Shown: in pieces, positions 1 to 7,455 of the stretch
How positions within the stretch are numbered: the stretch's first letter is position 1
Layout: each line of letters begins with the position of its first letter
From: JBAXRT01 sp037131065
GTDB taxonomy: Bacteria > Bacteroidota > Bacteroidia > Bacteroidales > FEN-979
Direction of reading: 5' to 3'
DNA length: 13,396 bases
NCBI GenBank assembly: GCA_037131065.1
Contig: JBAXRT010000081.1
Location: 1-13,396, forward strand
Position numbers and translations under genes: made by a program
The notes under the pieces: generated by a model
What the model saw: the letters and a program-made list of their open reading frames with translations, nothing else
Told to the model about the DNA's origin: nothing
Databases searched by the model: none

Positions 1-1772
1 GGCTCAGCAACAGATGAAAACACCTTGTCTGCCCTGAAAATATGCATGATCCCGGTTTTATCGAGGAGGTATATCTTTCCCTCGGCCAGGACCGGCGAAG
101 AGTAGATCGTAATACCGAACTCCTTTACCCAGTGCTTTGTCCCGGTCTTCGCATCATAACAGACCACCGTCCCGTAACTGGTGGAAAGAAACAGGTAATC
201 CTTTGTTGCAACCGGGCTTGGCACATCCGACATATATTCGGTGTCCTCCCAGAGTAGTTTCGGCGTCTCCCCGATCTCCACCGCTGCCAGTTTCGAATAC
301 TCATTCACCGAAAAAACAATACCGTCCGCATATGCAATCGAAGGACCCACTTCGCCCGAGATGCAATCCATGCGCCACAGCTCCTTTCCGGTTGAAGGAT
401 TGTATGAGATCACAGCGGGATCGGCTGCAAGGATCAGCTCTGTCCTTTTCCCTGTATATGCCAGTACCGGGGATGACCAGGATACCTGCACGTTCCTCGG
501 GGTTTTCCATACCTGTTCCCCTGTCTTTCCGGCGAATGCCATGACGCTGGCATTCCCGCGCTGGTCGTACTGAACGATCAGCAGATCCCGGAACATGATC
601 AGGGAAGAGGAGTGACCGTAATGGTTTACAGGGACCCCTATGTTCTTTCCCCATACCAGGTTTCCCTCCATGTCGAGGGCTGCCAGGTCACCATTGGCAA
701 AAATGGCATATACGCGGCGGCCATCGGTCGTTAGTGTGGGTGCCGACTGACCGGTCTCTTTATTCACCTTCGGGGCCTGGGATGGGGTGCCGGGAAATTT
801 CTCAACGACACGTTTCCATATCATCTTGCCGCTTTCGGCATCGATGCAGTAAACTTCACGTTTGACGTCATTTGCCCCCGAGAGATAGATCCGTCCCTCC
901 CAGAGGATCGGGGAGTTGAATCCCTGCAAAGGGATCGCGGTCTTCCAGAGTATGTTCTTCCCTCTGTTTCCGTCCCAGGTAACAGGGATATTCTTCTGAT
1001 AGGAGATCCCCAATCCGCCTGGCCCTCTGAAGGCAGGGAAGTTGGCTATAATCTCCTTCTGGGTGGGATAGCCAATATCATCGATCTTATTTTCCGTGGC
1101 AGTATCAGCTTTGGCGCCTGATCCTTCCGAATCGGCCCTGGTAACCTGGTCCTCTGATTTGGCTCCGCCGAGCTCCGCTTCGCTCCGGTTCCGATTTCCG
1201 ATTTCAGATTTCAGATTTCGGATTTCAGATTTCGGATTTCCTCCCAACCCCTCCCCTTCTGTTGGTTTACCAACCGCCTTCAGCGAATCTCCGAGCGGAT
1301 CGCGGGTGAATATCGCAAGGGCGAAGGCAAGAAGAACAAGTACGATCCCGGTGATGGCGACCCAACGCCGGTTCAGCTTCCGGTCGGCCCAGAATACTTC
1401 CATCTTCGATTCCGGCATCTCCGGAAGGTTTTGCTTAAGCAGCTCAATCGTCTTCAGACTAATGATCACAACAACAACGCTGATAAAGAGTATGAGTCCT
1501 CCCGTCCGCACCTGCCACTGGTTTGTGAAATAGGCCTTCCTGGCCAGGAGATCCAGCTCACGGATCTCTGTCCGCAACTGGTCATTCTCCGGGTCGGCAT
1601 TCAGCCGCTCATGAAGTACCTTCAGCGCAGAGATATTCAGCGGATCGGCACGGCGGGTCTGTGCAAAATTGACAATGATCAGAACAGAGAGGATAAAGGC
1701 AAAGATGCCGCTGACCAGCGCAACATTCTGAAGCAGCCTAACGGTCTTGATATCTGGTTTCCAGGTTTTCAT
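1..1772 (-). CDS. PQQ-like beta-propeller with three N-terminal TM helices (partial, runs off left edge)
   Basis: The reading frame stays open from the ATG at 1772 to position 1, giving 590 codons without a stop; the C-terminus is missing. Three hydrophobic segments are visible, at about residues 13-37, 89-107 and 137-155. Between the first two is a charged, helix-like loop (about 38-88). A low-complexity linker (about 156-240) leads into a PQQ_2-type beta-propeller that opens with FRGPGGLG (248-255) and repeats elements such as DAESGKMIWKR and STGKELWRM. The expected topology has the loop and the propeller in the periplasm. The gene starts 10 bases after the NapH-like gene stop, with GGAAG just upstream, so it belongs to the same operon. 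Part of the linker (about 178-194) is encoded by a 7-bp tandem repeat. PQQ-like repeats do not prove that PQQ is bound; a BamB-like structural role is possible. The family call is firm, the function is not. Confidence 0.88.
   Translation of the reverse strand, partial: MKTWKPDIKTVRLLQNVALVSGIFAFILSVLIIVNFAQTRRADPLNISALKVLHERLNADPENDQLRTEIRELDLLARKAYFTNQWQVRTGGLILFISVVVVIISLKTIELLKQNLPEMPESKMEVFWADRKLNRRWVAITGIVLVLLAFALAIFTRDPLGDSLKAVGKPTEGEGLGGNPKSEIRNLKSEIGNRNRSEAELGGAKSEDQVTRADSEGSGAKADTATENKIDDIGYPTQKEIIANFPAFRGPGGLGISYQKNIPVTWDGNRGKNILWKTAIPLQGFNSPILWEGRIYLSGANDVKREVYCIDAESGKMIWKRVVEKFPGTPSQAPKVNKETGQSAPTLTTDGRRVYAIFANGDLAALDMEGNLVWGKNIGVPVNHYGHSSSLIMFRDLLIVQYDQRGNASVMAFAGKTGEQVWKTPRNVQVSWSSPVLAYTGKRTELILAADPAVISYNPSTGKELWRMDCISGEVGPSIAYADGIVFSVNEYSKLAAVEIGETPKLLWEDTEYMSDVPSPVATKDYLFLSTSYGTVVCYDAKTGTKHWVKEFGITIYSSPVLAEGKIYLLDKTGIMHIFRADKVFSSVAE
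1192..1240. repeat. Heptanucleotide tandem repeat, 7 units, inside a coding region
   Basis: Seven consecutive 7-base units of the form [C/A/G]GATTTC run without interruption (first bases C, C, A, A, G, A, G). Read on the minus strand they are in frame within the PQQ-like gene and encode a linker of the type NPKSEIRNLKSEIGNR, because three units make exactly seven codons. The array separates the last membrane helix from the beta-propeller. Gain or loss of units in anything but multiples of three would shift the frame. It is a simple tandem array with no spacers, so it is not a CRISPR. Confidence 0.95.
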
Positions 1773-1782
1773 CGTCTTCCGG

Positions 1783-3045
1783 TCATGATCGAACAGGACA
1801 ATAATCCATGCATTTTCCGCAGCTGTAGCATGCGGCTTTGTTGGGAACGTAATCAGTCTGGTACTTGTGCAGCATCCGCCCGGCGATCAGCAGCCCGAAT
1901 ACCAGCCCTATAAAACCTCCGAGTATCCATCCCCCGGCATAAAACTCCTCAAGGATCACCTTCACCTCACCAAAGAGCTGCTCCGGCTGCTTGCCCGACG
2001 ACCTGAAGGCAGTGATCTCGAACGATTCGGGTTGGGCTTTGTCCTTTGATGGCTCAAGGACCTGCTTTGCAAGCCTGACAGAAGGATGAATCCCTGCAAG
2101 CTTTTCCGAAAGCAGCGATCCGCTGAAACCACCCGCCGCAACAAGGATGGGGATTAAAAAGCTAATCAGGATGAATTTTCTGACACGCCACTGCTTTGTT
2201 TCAGGATTCTTATGCTTCACCGGGATATCGATGGCGTCGTAAGGGCAGGAATCTTCACAGAGACGGCACTGGATGCATCCGGCCGGTGTGATGGTCATAT
2301 GTCGCCACGAAAAACGGCTGACCCAGTTGAGCAGGACCCCGTAAGGACAGAGGAACCTGCAGTACGGCCGGGCAATAAAGATACCACTGATGAGCAGCAA
2401 TCCTGCAAAGATGAACATCCCGAAGGTGGCGTTGAACCTGAAGATACCGACGAAGGGATCATACCGGCAAATGATAAAATCGGTTCCGGTGGCTGCATAA
2501 AGAACGGCGAGCCCGAGATAGATATATGGTATAAGACCCAGCACGGCATTTAGCCTGGTCCCCAGTTTCTGCGGACGAAAGGCCACGAGGTCCTGAAGGG
2601 CGCCGAAGGGACAGACCCCGGCACAGAATGTTCTTCCGAAGAAAAGGGTAAAAATAAGCGGCAACAGGAAAAAGGCCAGGATCGTCAGGGAGACAGCATA
2701 TCCATGGTTGAAGAGGGCCAGGGAGATATTCTGGAGGGAGCCAATGGAACAGACGCATCCTTCGCGGTAAAAACCAAAATAGATCAGCGAAAAGAGAGAT
2801 ACCAGGAAAACCCCCAACCGTGACCTCTTTTTTAAGACCAGCCAGGTAACAAGAACAAGGGCAGCAAGAAGCACCAGCACATCCATCACCGGCAGAATCA
2901 TATTCCCGGACTCAGGGATGTTGGTCTGCGGATGAAGGTACCCCGACTCAAACTCCGGTTTCGGGAAGCGCTGAACAGCAAAAAGAGTGACTGCCTGGAA
3001 AATTCCGGTTACAATCAATATCGCTGCCCGTGCACGTTTTATCAT
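1783..3045 (-). CDS. NapH/NosR-like membrane polyferredoxin (4Fe-4S binding)
   Basis: This 420-residue integral membrane protein resembles the NapH/MauN/NosR C-terminal family, which passes electrons from quinol to periplasmic partners. Two CX3CP motifs (FCAGVCP, 141-145; YCRFLCP, 229-233) sit next to membrane helices, as in NapH and NosR. Two single [4Fe-4S] motifs follow: C257, C260, C263, C267 (CIQCRLCEDSCP) and C406, C409, C412, C416 (CYSCGKCMDYCP). An additional CVC lies at 97-99. Hydrophobic segments occur near residues 5-24, 51-71, 78-92, 118-137, 166-186, 205-225, 290-305 and 370-390. The ATG at 3045 overlaps the stop of the upstream ferredoxin gene (ATGA), which suggests translational coupling. 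An in-frame start further upstream (3162) would add 39 residues that lie inside the ferredoxin gene, so I rejected it. No FMN-binding domain is present, unlike full-length NosR. Whether it oxidises menaquinol is inferred from the family. Confidence 0.88.
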   Translation of the reverse strand: MIKRARAAILIVTGIFQAVTLFAVQRFPKPEFESGYLHPQTNIPESGNMILPVMDVLVLLAALVLVTWLVLKKRSRLGVFLVSLFSLIYFGFYREGCVCSIGSLQNISLALFNHGYAVSLTILAFFLLPLIFTLFFGRTFCAGVCPFGALQDLVAFRPQKLGTRLNAVLGLIPYIYLGLAVLYAATGTDFIICRYDPFVGIFRFNATFGMFIFAGLLLISGIFIARPYCRFLCPYGVLLNWVSRFSWRHMTITPAGCIQCRLCEDSCPYDAIDIPVKHKNPETKQWRVRKFILISFLIPILVAAGGFSGSLLSEKLAGIHPSVRLAKQVLEPSKDKAQPESFEITAFRSSGKQPEQLFGEVKVILEEFYAGGWILGGFIGLVFGLLIAGRMLHKYQTDYVPNKAACYSCGKCMDYCPVRS

Positions 3046-3707
3046 GACTGAATGCTGTCTTTGGCTGTTATCAGTTCTTTTCCGTACCCCCTCAGGAGCG
3101 AAGGCTTGTCTGCCGGGACACGGGTAAAGGCTCCCGAAGGACAATCCCGTGCGATGGCGCACTGGTTGCAGTTCTCACAAAGGTCGTGACGGACCTGCAA
3201 CTGAAGGGATCCGTTCCCGAATGCGCTGCATCCTTTTACGCATTTCCCGCAACCAATGCAAAGTGTTTCATCAATCGTGTACTCGAAAAAGGGATCCTCC
3301 ACGAATTTCCGCTTTAGTGCATTGGTCGGACAAAGCTGGTTTTCCGCCCCCGTGTTGAGCGTCCTGGTCCCGGGTTTGAAATATCCACCGCAGAGATCGC
3401 AGTAGCCGCACATGGCATAAACATGGACGCATTTCACGGCGGATGGGGTCATCACACAATTGGTGGCACACCGGCCGCACTGGATGCATTTTGAAGGATC
3501 AAGCTGCCATACCGTCTTCCTGAAACCCGCTGCCTGCGGAAGATCGCACCCCCCGGCCCTGGGACAGCTGCCACAGGCAATGCCCGGAGGACAAGCACTC
3601 CCCTTCCTTTGGCGGAAGATCAGCCCCCCGCCCAGAAATGCCATTCCTGCCAGGATCACTCCCCTAACCATTGTATTCAGAAATTCACGCCTGTTCTGGA
3701 CCGTCAT
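3042..3707 (-). CDS. NapG/MauM-like Tat-type ferredoxin with multiple 4Fe-4S clusters
   Basis: This 221-residue protein begins with a twin-arginine type signal (NRREFL, residues 5-10) and a hydrophobic stretch (about 15-31). It is probably exported folded with its clusters. No clear cleavage site is visible, so it may stay anchored. Twenty-one cysteines form several sets: 39/45/48/54 (CX5CX2CX5C), 74/77/80/84 (CIQCGRCATNC), 93/100/103/106 plus 126, 150/153/156/160 (CIGCGKCVKGC) and 177/180/183/189 (CENCNQCAIARDCP). Length, Tat signal and roughly four clusters match NapG/MauM, the periplasmic partner of NapH. The N-terminal cysteine set at 39-54 is extra compared with E. coli NapG as I recall it. 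Five bases separate it from the NHL gene upstream, and it overlaps the NapH-like gene downstream by four. It probably takes electrons from the NapH-like protein and hands them to a periplasmic acceptor not identified here. Confidence 0.87.
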   Translation of the reverse strand: MTVQNRREFLNTMVRGVILAGMAFLGGGLIFRQRKGSACPPGIACGSCPRAGGCDLPQAAGFRKTVWQLDPSKCIQCGRCATNCVMTPSAVKCVHVYAMCGYCDLCGGYFKPGTRTLNTGAENQLCPTNALKRKFVEDPFFEYTIDETLCIGCGKCVKGCSAFGNGSLQLQVRHDLCENCNQCAIARDCPSGAFTRVPADKPSLLRGYGKELITAKDSIQS

Positions 3708-3712
3708 CTTTC

Positions 3713-4690
3713 TCAGTTTTCAGCCGTTTCTATCTTTTTAAAAATCCTAACCAACTTCTTTCCCGGGTCGAGGACCAGGATCCTGTTGCGCGAATCGACT
3801 GCAATATCCAGTCCTTTGGTACCCTCGACAAATAGATCGGGAGAGGCCACAATCCATCTGAAATCCCCTTCCGGAGAATAGACCTTTACCCTCTCAATCC
3901 CCTTTTCACTGGTAACGAACGAACCATCGCCGAGAAAGGCGAAATGAGAAGGATTGCAGCATCCGCAGAACCCATCAATCGTGTTGGATGCCATACCCCA
4001 TTTTGATAGAAGTTTACCATCAAAACTGTATTTCTCAAACTGGTGCCTCCCCGGATTGACGACCCACAGAAATCCCTCTTTGTCAATGCCGAGGTCAAAC
4101 CAGGGACTGGGGATGACGAACCCCGGGATGTTGTTCTGCGGATCTTTCTCACCGATCCGGTTCATCTGTTTACCTGATAAATCGTAACGGTAAACCACTT
4201 TATTTCCGGCATCTGCAACAAAAACATTCTGACCCGACACCGCGATGCCGGTTATGATCGAGGCATCATTCGCGGCTTTCCACTTTTTGATCACTTTACC
4301 TGCAGAATCCGTAACCTCTATATGATCCTCCACCCCCAGCCAGATCATCCCCTGTCTGCCTATGGTAACAGGGCCGGGATTCCCGTCAACCGGGAAATGA
4401 TAAACGATATTTCCTGATGAATCATATACTTCCACGCCGCCCTTCCCGGTAACATAGATCCTGTCGCAAGGACCTGTGGCAAGACCATAGATCTCCTCCA
4501 TGCCGGGCCTGACCTGGCTTACTTCACGGTAAACTTTTAAATTTGAGTCGCTCTTTTTGATCTCCTCCATGCCGTAATCAAAAGGATTTTCCCTGGCGAC
4601 AGGTTTAGCGCTGAAAAGATCGATCAAGATATATATGATCACTCCCAGCAGGAGGACCAGCGCACCGATGATGAATATCTTTGTTTTCAT
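3713..4690 (-). CDS. Membrane-anchored NHL-repeat beta-propeller with FCGCCNP motif
   Basis: This 325-residue protein has a single N-terminal hydrophobic anchor (about residues 5-25) followed by about six NHL-type blades, near 67-99, 107-138, 148-180, 198-232, 248-282 and 294-320. A typical blade reads GIAVSGQNVFVADAGNKVV. The predicted topology places the propeller in the periplasm. Between blades four and five lies FCGCCNP (241-247; cysteines 242, 244 and 245), a compact cysteine group that could bind a metal or form a disulfide. One further cysteine is at 75. The gene begins 9 bases after the upstream PQQ-like gene stop, with AGGGAAAG just before the ATG, and ends 5 bases before the ferredoxin gene. 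NHL propellers are usually protein- or ligand-binding scaffolds and some are enzymes; the sequence does not decide which. Its position suggests it works with the ferredoxin/polyferredoxin pair. Confidence 0.85.
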   Translation of the reverse strand: MKTKIFIIGALVLLLGVIIYILIDLFSAKPVARENPFDYGMEEIKKSDSNLKVYREVSQVRPGMEEIYGLATGPCDRIYVTGKGGVEVYDSSGNIVYHFPVDGNPGPVTIGRQGMIWLGVEDHIEVTDSAGKVIKKWKAANDASIITGIAVSGQNVFVADAGNKVVYRYDLSGKQMNRIGEKDPQNNIPGFVIPSPWFDLGIDKEGFLWVVNPGRHQFEKYSFDGKLLSKWGMASNTIDGFCGCCNPSHFAFLGDGSFVTSEKGIERVKVYSPEGDFRWIVASPDLFVEGTKGLDIAVDSRNRILVLDPGKKLVRIFKKIETAEN

Positions 4691-4699
4691 TTCTTTCCC

Positions 4700-6139
4700 T
4701 TACTTTGAACCACTGTTTTTTCTGATATCAAGACAAACCATTTGCCTGGAATCGCGCATAAGCAGGTAACCACCCGTCACGACCAGCGGTCCCCAGGAAT
4801 CCTGGCCGTCGATGATCCTGGCTTTATCAAGTTCGATGAACTCCGAAGGAGAAACACCGGCAATCGTCATCTCCCCGTCATCATTCAGGATAAAGAACTT
4901 GCCATCGGCCATGATGTAAGGCCCGAGACCGAAACGCGCCACCTTGCCGCTCCCCGCCACCATCTTCATGCAGTCATTCTCACGGTAAACTACGAACTGG
5001 TTCCTGAGACTGCCTGCATCCTTGGGCTGAATCCCGTAAAGATAACCGTTGTAAAGAATAGGGGTCTGCTGCTCCGATGCCAGCCCCTCCAGCGGTTTGT
5101 ATTTCTGTATGATCTCAACTGAAAAACGGTTACCCTCCCCTTTTAATTGTAACACGGCAGAACCGGCTCCATATCCGGCCGACACAAAAATCCTTCCCTT
5201 GTCAAGTATGACTGGCGAGGGGGCCACCACCGCCGGGGCAAACCCTGTGGTCTCCCAGAGGATCTTCCCGCGGTCGGGACCCGATGCCGAAATGCCGCAG
5301 ATGCCTCCGATCGCGACATAAACATACATCTTTCTTCCCTTCCAGGTCATCGGCATCAGCGAGGAATGTGACATCTTCCAGTTCCTGGGATTCGGGGTCT
5401 CCCATACCTTTTTCCCCGTTTTGCAATCAATGGCAATTAAAAGTGATCGCCCTCCTGCCGCAAGGATCACTGTATCGCCTTCCATCAGGTGACACTGCCC
5501 GGTATAACAGAAACGCACCTCCGTGCCGTATTCCTTCACCAGATCGATCCCCCAGAGAATATCACCCTTCTCCCTGCCCACACACATGACCTGGCATCTC
5601 GGACCGATCGTCACAACATATTTTTCATTCACCGCGGGGATTGTCCTCGACAGACCATGGTTCCTTTTCAGGTGGACGTGATAGCCACGTCTCCACAGCT
5701 CTTCTCCGGTTTCAAGTGAGAAAGACCGGAGCATGTCCGACCGCTTTGCTTCGTCATAATCGAGGATATAGATCTTTCCGTCAAACACAGCCGGGGCCGC
5801 GTGACCGTCGCCCAGTGGGATTTTCCAAAGGATCTTCGGTCCCTCTTTCCCCCATTTATCGATCAGGGCAGTTTTTTCCCTGTTGATGTTGTCGAAACCG
5901 GCTCCCCTGAAACGGGGCCATCGCGTTCCGGGCACATCAGCCATCTCCCTGAAGAAAGTATATTCATCCCCGATCTTTACCAGCTCCGTTGCAGCCGTTC
6001 CCTTCTTACGGTTATCCATACCCGGGATCGAAGGGGAGAATGATGCCACAGGGTTATAGACAAGCCACCAAACCAAGGTACCCGCCATCACGAGGATGAG
6101 AAAAGGTAACAGGAACCTGTAGATATGCTCTTTCCGCAT
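4700..6139 (-). CDS. Membrane-anchored PQQ-like beta-propeller with CX4CH motif
   Basis: This 479-residue protein has one hydrophobic N-terminal segment (about 9-28) and then a PQQ_2-type beta-propeller that opens with WPRFRGAGFDNIN (74-86). Blade motifs such as SLETGEELWRR, EKGDILWGI and CKTGKKVWET recur. Unlike its operon paralogues it has an extra cysteine group: C182-X3-C186, then CYTGQCH (211-217), a CX4CH arrangement that matches a rare form of haem c attachment site but could equally be a disulfide pair. The aligned stretch in the gene 6178-7449 product reads GDWGVCESP. The start is the ATG at 6139, which places the anchor at the N-terminus; it follows a 38-base gap, the longest between the genes from here to the left edge. 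Role unknown; a periplasmic redox or scaffold protein held to the inner membrane is the simplest reading. Confidence 0.86.
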   Translation of the reverse strand: MRKEHIYRFLLPFLILVMAGTLVWWLVYNPVASFSPSIPGMDNRKKGTAATELVKIGDEYTFFREMADVPGTRWPRFRGAGFDNINREKTALIDKWGKEGPKILWKIPLGDGHAAPAVFDGKIYILDYDEAKRSDMLRSFSLETGEELWRRGYHVHLKRNHGLSRTIPAVNEKYVVTIGPRCQVMCVGREKGDILWGIDLVKEYGTEVRFCYTGQCHLMEGDTVILAAGGRSLLIAIDCKTGKKVWETPNPRNWKMSHSSLMPMTWKGRKMYVYVAIGGICGISASGPDRGKILWETTGFAPAVVAPSPVILDKGRIFVSAGYGAGSAVLQLKGEGNRFSVEIIQKYKPLEGLASEQQTPILYNGYLYGIQPKDAGSLRNQFVVYRENDCMKMVAGSGKVARFGLGPYIMADGKFFILNDDGEMTIAGVSPSEFIELDKARIIDGQDSWGPLVVTGGYLLMRDSRQMVCLDIRKNSGSK

Positions 6140-6162
6140 GGACGGTCATACTTGTTTGGTAT

Positions 6163-6184
6163 GGAATGACTCATGGCTCATTCC
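6163..6184. repeat. Perfect inverted repeat straddling a stop codon
   Basis: GGAATGA (6163-6169) and TCATTCC (6178-6184) are perfect 7-base arms around an 8-base loop. The arms include the TGA stop of the PQQ-like gene at 6178-6180 and the start of the 38-base gap before the next gene. In the operon RNA this would form a small hairpin. No U-run follows, so it is not an ordinary terminator; an RNA stability or processing element is possible, and so is chance. Confidence 0.5.
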
Positions 6185-7449
6185 TTCTGTTTCCTCAGAT
6201 CAAATGCCATAAGCACCTCGCCGTGCCTTATGTAAAGGATCCCCTGCCTGATCTCCGGGTGAGACCAGTGGGGCCCCTTCCCGAATGGTATTTTGAAGCT
6301 GCTGATAAGGTCGAATTTCTCCGGGTTGGGCCTTACCAGTCCCAGGTTTCCCTCTTTCTCATCATAACAGTATAACATCCCGTCGGCCGAGATGACTGAC
6401 CCTTTCGTGTGCCAGTTCTGTTCGTACATGGCCTTGCCGGTCTTCCAGTCGATGCAGCACCAGTTCCCCTTTGCGTTATCGATCCAGTTGGATCCGTATA
6501 TATAGCCGTCGATCAGCACGACCCCGCCGTGATGACAATCGAGCACCGTATCGGTCCATTCAAGGTCAACCCCGGTGGCCTCTCCCGTAATTTTAAACAT
6601 TGCGCCGATATGGTTATACCCGCCGGTGATATAGATGAAGCCGTCTTTGTAAAGCGGGGTGATGGTATTGGTCTTGGGAGCACCCGGCCAGATCTTGAGG
6701 CTCTTCTCCGGCGACATGGCTGAATAATCGACCTTCCAGAGGATATTTCCGTTCACCGGGTCGACCCCCATAAAATATTTGTTGATGATGGTGACAATGA
6801 TCTTGCGGTTCCCCGATTGGATCAGGCGGGGCGATACATAGGCACTGGTATCGTGCAGGGATGCAGATTGCCATACTGTCTCACCCGTAAGCTTGCTGAG
6901 GGCAACCATCGTGGTCTTCTCCCCTGCCGGAGTGTAGATCAGCTTATCGTCCACAACGAGCGGTGACTCACAAACGCCCCAGTCGCCACAGGCTCCCCCG
7001 AATTTTTTATATGCATCGAATGACCATTTGATCTTTCCGTCAGCAGCATCGATGCAGGCAATCGTGCCAAGTCCGCTAACCACATAGATCATCCCGTTCT
7101 CAACAGTGGGGGTCGTCCGCGCAGGGGGGAACGATTTATCCCATGAGGGGCCGAAAGGGACCTTCCAGAGAAACTCTCCTTTCAGGCTCAGGGCCGTGAG
7201 ATAATCGGTCGTGTCTTTCGTCCCGGTAACATAAACTGCCCGGCCATCAGTGACCGAAGATGAATATCCCTTTCCCACGTTTTCCGCCTTCCATAAAAGA
7301 GGAGGTCCGTCCTTGGGCCATTCAGCCAGGAGGCCGGTCTCAGGAAAGATCCCGTCGCGGTCGGGTCCTCTCCACTGATAGAAGATCTGGGAGAATCCAA
7401 TCCCGGTAAAAGCAATGCTGAATAGAAAAAGGAAAAAGGCTCTCTTCAT
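6178..7449 (-). CDS. Secreted PQQ-like beta-propeller protein (tandem paralogue B)
   Basis: This 423-residue protein has a Sec signal peptide (about residues 1-20, ending GFSQ) and then a full PQQ_2-like propeller beginning YQWRGPDRDGIF. Family features include ARTTPTVENGMIYVV, WGVCESPLVVDD, YVSPRLI and HHGGVVLIDGYIYGSNW. It is collinear with the next upstream gene product (7456-8670) from the signal peptide to the end (compare QWRGPDRDGIF with QWRGINRDGIY, and ETGLLAEWPKDGPPLLW with ETGLLKSWPEGGPKLLW), so the two arose by tandem duplication. It has cysteines at 154 and 160 and a vicinal pair at 331-332. The pair sits at the usual W-x-C-I/L-D turn, not in the position of the methanol dehydrogenase disulfide as far as I can judge. 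The start is 6 bases after the upstream stop. It is probably periplasmic, of unknown activity. Confidence 0.88.
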   Translation of the reverse strand: MKRAFFLFLFSIAFTGIGFSQIFYQWRGPDRDGIFPETGLLAEWPKDGPPLLWKAENVGKGYSSSVTDGRAVYVTGTKDTTDYLTALSLKGEFLWKVPFGPSWDKSFPPARTTPTVENGMIYVVSGLGTIACIDAADGKIKWSFDAYKKFGGACGDWGVCESPLVVDDKLIYTPAGEKTTMVALSKLTGETVWQSASLHDTSAYVSPRLIQSGNRKIIVTIINKYFMGVDPVNGNILWKVDYSAMSPEKSLKIWPGAPKTNTITPLYKDGFIYITGGYNHIGAMFKITGEATGVDLEWTDTVLDCHHGGVVLIDGYIYGSNWIDNAKGNWCCIDWKTGKAMYEQNWHTKGSVISADGMLYCYDEKEGNLGLVRPNPEKFDLISSFKIPFGKGPHWSHPEIRQGILYIRHGEVLMAFDLRKQKE

Positions 7450-7455
7450 GTTATT

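Noticed and set aside
1192..1240. CRISPR array
   Set aside because: The units are 7 bases, directly adjacent, with no spacers and no cas genes nearby.
1096..1533. Plus-strand open frame containing the RISDFGF repeat translation
   Set aside because: It is the complement of the PQQ-like membrane gene, which has clear membrane helices and propeller motifs. The repeat keeps both strands open and gives a false appearance of coding.
3046..3162. Longer N-terminus for the NapH-like gene, starting at 3162
   Set aside because: The extra 39 residues lie wholly within the ferredoxin gene in another frame and look like shadow sequence; the ATG at 3045 forms a normal ATGA overlap and begins directly with the first membrane helix.
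1783..3707. Nitrous oxide (nos) or nitrate (nap) reductase cluster
   Set aside because: The polyferredoxin and ferredoxin resemble NosR/NapH and NapG, but no NosZ, NosD, NosL, NapA or NapB is in the window and the polyferredoxin lacks the NosR FMN-binding domain.
6454..6459. Vicinal cysteines 331-332 in a PQQ-like protein as the methanol dehydrogenase-type disulfide
   Set aside because: They fall in the W-x-C-x-D blade turn where the paralogue has YC; neighbouring residues do not resemble the dehydrogenase site, so one cysteine appears to be an ordinary substitution.
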